Of a stretch of 17,599 nt of DNA, positions 14,981 to 17,599 are shown piece after piece; the first letter of the stretch is position 1; each line of letters starts with the position of its first letter. The stretch comes from ZC4RG42 sp003242425 (lineage in GTDB: Bacteria; Pseudomonadota; Gammaproteobacteria; Burkholderiales; SG8-39). The notes below the pieces were generated by a model. The model worked only from the letters and a program-made list of their open reading frames with translations, was not told the origin of the DNA and ran no database searches. The stretch covers positions 1 through 17,599 of the forward strand of contig CALCIE010000078.1 in NCBI GenBank assembly GCA_937907425.1. The letters are read 5' to 3'. Made by a program: the position numbers and the translations under genes.

Positions 14981-15647
14981 CGTGCGTGCTCGCGTAGACG
15001 GCCACCTGTACACGGCTGCTCAGATTCAGTTTGCGCAGAATGTGCTGGACGTGGATCTTGACCGTGCTTTCAGCCACGCCCAGTTCTCGCGCAATCTCCT
15101 TGTTGCTCGAACCGGCCGCGATCAGGCGAACGATCTCCTGTTCGCGCGGCGACAACACTGCGTGCGTTTGCGCGGAACGCAAATCCGCAGCCGGGTTCGG
15201 CGGCTCACCGCGCAAGGCGTGGACGAGTTTGTGTGTCATGCGTTCGGAAATGGCCGCTTCGCCGGCAAGCGCGCGGCGTATCGCGCCGACCAGGGCTTCG
15301 CTCTCGATGTTCTTCAACAGATAGCCGTCCGCGCCCGCGCGCAGGGCGCTCATGAGATCGCCGCTGTCCTCCGAAACCGTAAGCATCAGAATGCGGCTGG
15401 AAGGCGAGGCCTCGCGAAGCGCCGGCAACGCCTGCACGCCGTTGATGCCGGGCATGTGCAGATCGAGCAGGATCACGTCGGGTTGCAACTGTTCCGCGAG
15501 CTTGATGCCTTCGTGAGCATCGGCCGCGTCCCCGGAGACTTCGAATCCCGCCTCGAGCGAAAGCAGCGCGACGAGCCCGCGTCGCATCAGCGTGTGGTCG
15601 TCGATGATGAGAACCCGGACCGGAACCGCGTCATTCGTTTTCGTCAT
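14958..15647 (-). CDS. narL: NarL-type nitrate/nitrite response regulator
   Basis: Two-component response regulator, 229 residues: an N-terminal receiver domain with acidic D16/D17, phospho-acceptor D62 (VILLDLHMP), T90 and K112, and a C-terminal LuxR/FixJ-type helix-turn-helix at about 165-222 (LSPREQEIVRLIAAGSSNKE). Phosphorylated by the adjacent NarX, it should act on nar and nap promoters. ATG 15647 has GAGG upstream and leaves 22 bp after narX; a TTG at 15692 would add 15 unlikely residues and overlap narX. The DNA-binding part resembles NarL and NarP equally; NarL is chosen from its pairing with a NarX-like kinase. Confidence 0.93.
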   Translation of the reverse strand: MTKTNDAVPVRVLIIDDHTLMRRGLVALLSLEAGFEVSGDAADAHEGIKLAEQLQPDVILLDLHMPGINGVQALPALREASPSSRILMLTVSEDSGDLMSALRAGADGYLLKNIESEALVGAIRRALAGEAAISERMTHKLVHALRGEPPNPAADLRSAQTHAVLSPREQEIVRLIAAGSSNKEIARELGVAESTVKIHVQHILRKLNLSSRVQVAVYASTHGYAPKRA

Positions 15648-15669
15648 GGGTTTCGCCTCGTATCGTGCG

Positions 15670-17523
15670 TCAGGCCGCCTGCTGTCCGGCAAGCGGCACG
15701 CATAACTCGATTTCCGTGCCGGCGCCGGGCACGGAGCGCACGAGGAGCGTGCCGCCGGCGCGTATGCTGCGTTCCTGCATGATCCGCAGGCCGATGTGTT
15801 CGTCCTGACAGACCGTCTGCGGATCGAAGCCCTTGCCGTTGTCGCGTACGCACAAGCGGTAGACCGGCCCGCGTTCCAGCGTTACTTCGACCTCGGTGCA
15901 GTTCGCGTGCTTGCGGATGTTCGACAGCGCTTCCTGGGCGATATGGATCAACTGCAGCTCGCGGTCGGGAGACAGGGCAGGGGCGGTGCCGCGGCTGACG
16001 AACTTCGCCGGGATCGCGGTCTGTCGTTCGAAGCGCGCGACGATACTGCGCAGCGCCTCGTCGAGGCTTTCGTCGCCCACACGGGTGCGGAAGTGGGTAA
16101 GGAGCTCCCGCACGTCGGCATAGCATTCCTGAACCCCGGTCTTGATCTCGTCCAGATGCTTGCCGGCCCGTACCGAGTCGTGCTGGACGAGCGCATCGTT
16201 CAGCATCTGCGTCTGCAGGTTGAGGAAGGCGAGCGACTGGGCTATGGAATCGTGAAGCTGCTGCGCAAGGTGGTTGCGTTCCTCGAAGATCGCCACTTCG
16301 CGCTCCTTCTCGATCAGGCGCAGGTTTTCGATCGCCACGCCGAGGTGCTGGCCCAGCGTTTCGAGCAGATGCCGTTCTTCCGGTGCCAGCTCGCGCGGAT
16401 TGGTGAAAAAGAGGTTGAAGACGCCGATGGCGTTTTGGCGGAATTCGACCGGTACCGCCGCGACGGCGGCGAATTGTTCGATGCGGCAGTGCGGCAGCTC
16501 GAAGCGCGGGTTCGCGTTGTGCAGTACGTGCACGACCGACCGCGTCCGCTGGATCGCCAGCCCGCAGCCGCAGGCGTTGTCCGCGATGCAGCGCTCGGCT
16601 TCGACGAAACGCTTCGAAACCCCGTCGGAGGCGATGATGTGCAGGGTTCCGTCGTGCGGATTGCGAAGGCGAACGGCGCCGCCGGCGGCTTCGAAGGTGC
16701 GCACGATGCGCGCCAGGAAACCGCGGCAGAGCTCGTCCACGGTGAGCGCGGTGCCGAGGAACGCGGTCATTTCGTAGAGCATCGCCAGTTGCTGGTTCTG
16801 CCGCGCCAGGTCGCGCGTCTTGGCCGCGACCCGGTCTTCCAGCAACTGGTAGGAGTCCTGCAGCGCTTCGGCCATGTCGTTGAAACCCTGTGTGAGGGCG
16901 CCGAATTCGTCGCGCGATTCCACCGGCAGGCGAACCGACAGCTCGCCCCGGCGCATGCGTTCGATGCCCTCGGCGAGCCGCGCGATCGGGCGGATGACGA
17001 ACATGAAGGAGAGGTAGATCAGCGCGACCGTGCCGGTGATCGCCAGCGCGAGCAGGCCCAGTTGCGCCGCGCGCAGCAGCTCGGTCGAGGTGGCGTTGGC
17101 GCGCTCCACGCGTTTGACCAGTTCGTCGACCACGAGCACGAAGCCGTCGACTTCGGCAAGCGAGATGCCCGTCTCGCTGACGAGCCGCGGGTGCAAATCG
17201 GCCCATGCGGTTTCCAGCAGCGCCATCTGTTCGCGTACGGCGGCGGTATTGGGCAGGGCGAGCGGGCGCACCGGATCGCCCGCGCGCAGCCGCTCCAGCA
17301 CGATGCCGAGCTGCACGGCTTCCCATGCCGCGGTTTCGCGGTCGCCGTCGCGCATCAGTGCGGCGACGTGGTAGGCGCGCATGCGCAGGCTGCCCGCGTC
17401 GTTGATGGCCGCGGCGCTGCCTTCGAGCGTCCAGGAGAGATAGAGCGTGAGGCCGATCGACAGCAGCGCGACCAGGAGAAACGCCAGTTCGATGGCGACA
17501 AGCTTGGCGCTGAGGGTGCGCAT
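15670..17523 (-). CDS. narX: NarX-type nitrate/nitrite sensor histidine kinase
   Basis: Inner-membrane sensor kinase, 617 residues. Order: TM1 about 8-30; periplasmic domain with a P-box (AINDAGSLRMRAY, 39-51; R47 is the expected nitrate-binding Arg); TM2 about 155-176; HAMP about 177-230; a GAF-like central region about 235-400 with cysteines C266, C312, C318, C320 and C346; a HisKA_3 dimerisation domain with phospho-acceptor H424 (QLHDSIAQS); ATPase with N-box N535 (EALSNIRKHA), DNGKGFD 561-567 and HIGLRIMQER 576-585. ATG 17523 lacks a good Shine-Dalgarno, but no better in-frame start exists. It lies 22 bp upstream of narL and probably shares its transcript. An FNR-type box lies upstream. 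Confidence 0.95.
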   Translation of the reverse strand: MRTLSAKLVAIELAFLLVALLSIGLTLYLSWTLEGSAAAINDAGSLRMRAYHVAALMRDGDRETAAWEAVQLGIVLERLRAGDPVRPLALPNTAAVREQMALLETAWADLHPRLVSETGISLAEVDGFVLVVDELVKRVERANATSTELLRAAQLGLLALAITGTVALIYLSFMFVIRPIARLAEGIERMRRGELSVRLPVESRDEFGALTQGFNDMAEALQDSYQLLEDRVAAKTRDLARQNQQLAMLYEMTAFLGTALTVDELCRGFLARIVRTFEAAGGAVRLRNPHDGTLHIIASDGVSKRFVEAERCIADNACGCGLAIQRTRSVVHVLHNANPRFELPHCRIEQFAAVAAVPVEFRQNAIGVFNLFFTNPRELAPEERHLLETLGQHLGVAIENLRLIEKEREVAIFEERNHLAQQLHDSIAQSLAFLNLQTQMLNDALVQHDSVRAGKHLDEIKTGVQECYADVRELLTHFRTRVGDESLDEALRSIVARFERQTAIPAKFVSRGTAPALSPDRELQLIHIAQEALSNIRKHANCTEVEVTLERGPVYRLCVRDNGKGFDPQTVCQDEHIGLRIMQERSIRAGGTLLVRSVPGAGTEIELCVPLAGQQAA

Positions 17524-17552
17524 GGTTGCATGGCGGTGAAGCGCGTACCGCC

Positions 17553-17593
17553 ATGATGCGCACGCGACGCTCCGGCCCCTTGATTTCCGTCAA
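17553..17593 (-). promoter_or_regulatory. FNR/ANR-type class II promoter of narXL
   Basis: On the minus strand TTGAC-GGAA-ATCAA (17593-17580) matches TTGAT-N4-ATCAA at 9 of 10. A weak -10, CATCAT, lies at 17558-17553, 21 bp further on; the start would be near 17546 with the box centred at about -40.5 and a 22-nt leader to the narX ATG. Being at the window edge, the box could instead or also serve a divergent gene outside the window. Confidence 0.65.
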
Positions 17594-17599
17594 AGGGCC

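Noticed and set aside
1..17599. CRISPR arrays, tRNA or rRNA genes, insertion sequences
   Set aside because: No spaced direct-repeat array, no terminal inverted repeats with transposase, and no stable-RNA signature was found; nearly all sequence is explained by respiratory genes.

Overview
The window is a compact, GC-rich nitrate-respiration island, almost all of it read leftward (minus strand). The genes look like those of a denitrifying or nitrate-reducing betaproteobacterium (Rhodocyclales/Nitrosomonadales-like). That placement is an inference from the gene set (narK1-narK2-narGHJI, napEABC, narXL together) and from strong GC bias at third codon positions; no rRNA or other marker is present to confirm it. 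There is no sign of insertion sequences, integrases, tRNAs or CRISPR.

Reading in the direction of transcription (right to left): narX (sensor kinase) and narL (response regulator) come first, with a near-consensus FNR/ANR-type box at the extreme right edge. Next is a small plus-strand gene for an 84-residue Cys-motif protein, convergent with narL and divergent from nap. Then comes the periplasmic nitrate reductase operon napE-napA-napB-napC, tightly packed with overlapping or abutting stops and starts and no napD. A TraR/DksA-family zinc-finger regulator follows, behind its own very good FNR-type promoter. It is convergent with a second small plus-strand Cys-motif gene (66 residues). A 637-bp intergenic region holds regulatory-looking repeats. 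Finally the membrane-bound nitrate reductase operon narK1-narK2-narG-narH-narJ-narI runs off the left edge inside narI.

Together: NarX/NarL should sense nitrate and nitrite and, with an FNR-family oxygen regulator, control expression. NarK1 and NarK2 should move nitrate in and nitrite out. NarGHI reduces nitrate at the cytoplasmic face using quinol, with NarJ as assembly chaperone. NapC passes quinol electrons to the periplasmic NapAB. Key cofactor ligands of all catalytic subunits are intact in the part seen, so both systems look functional.

The least ordinary parts are: (i) the DksA-like gene with a class II FNR-type promoter inside the island; (ii) two small unrecognised proteins that share a CxxC...CxGxC plan and flank the nap-dksA block; (iii) the absence of napD; (iv) a stacked set of repeats (TACCG direct repeat, 9-bp-arm palindrome, FNR-like box, -10) in front of the 66-residue gene; (v) three promoters where an FNR-like box and a -10 hexamer are separated by exactly 21 bp.
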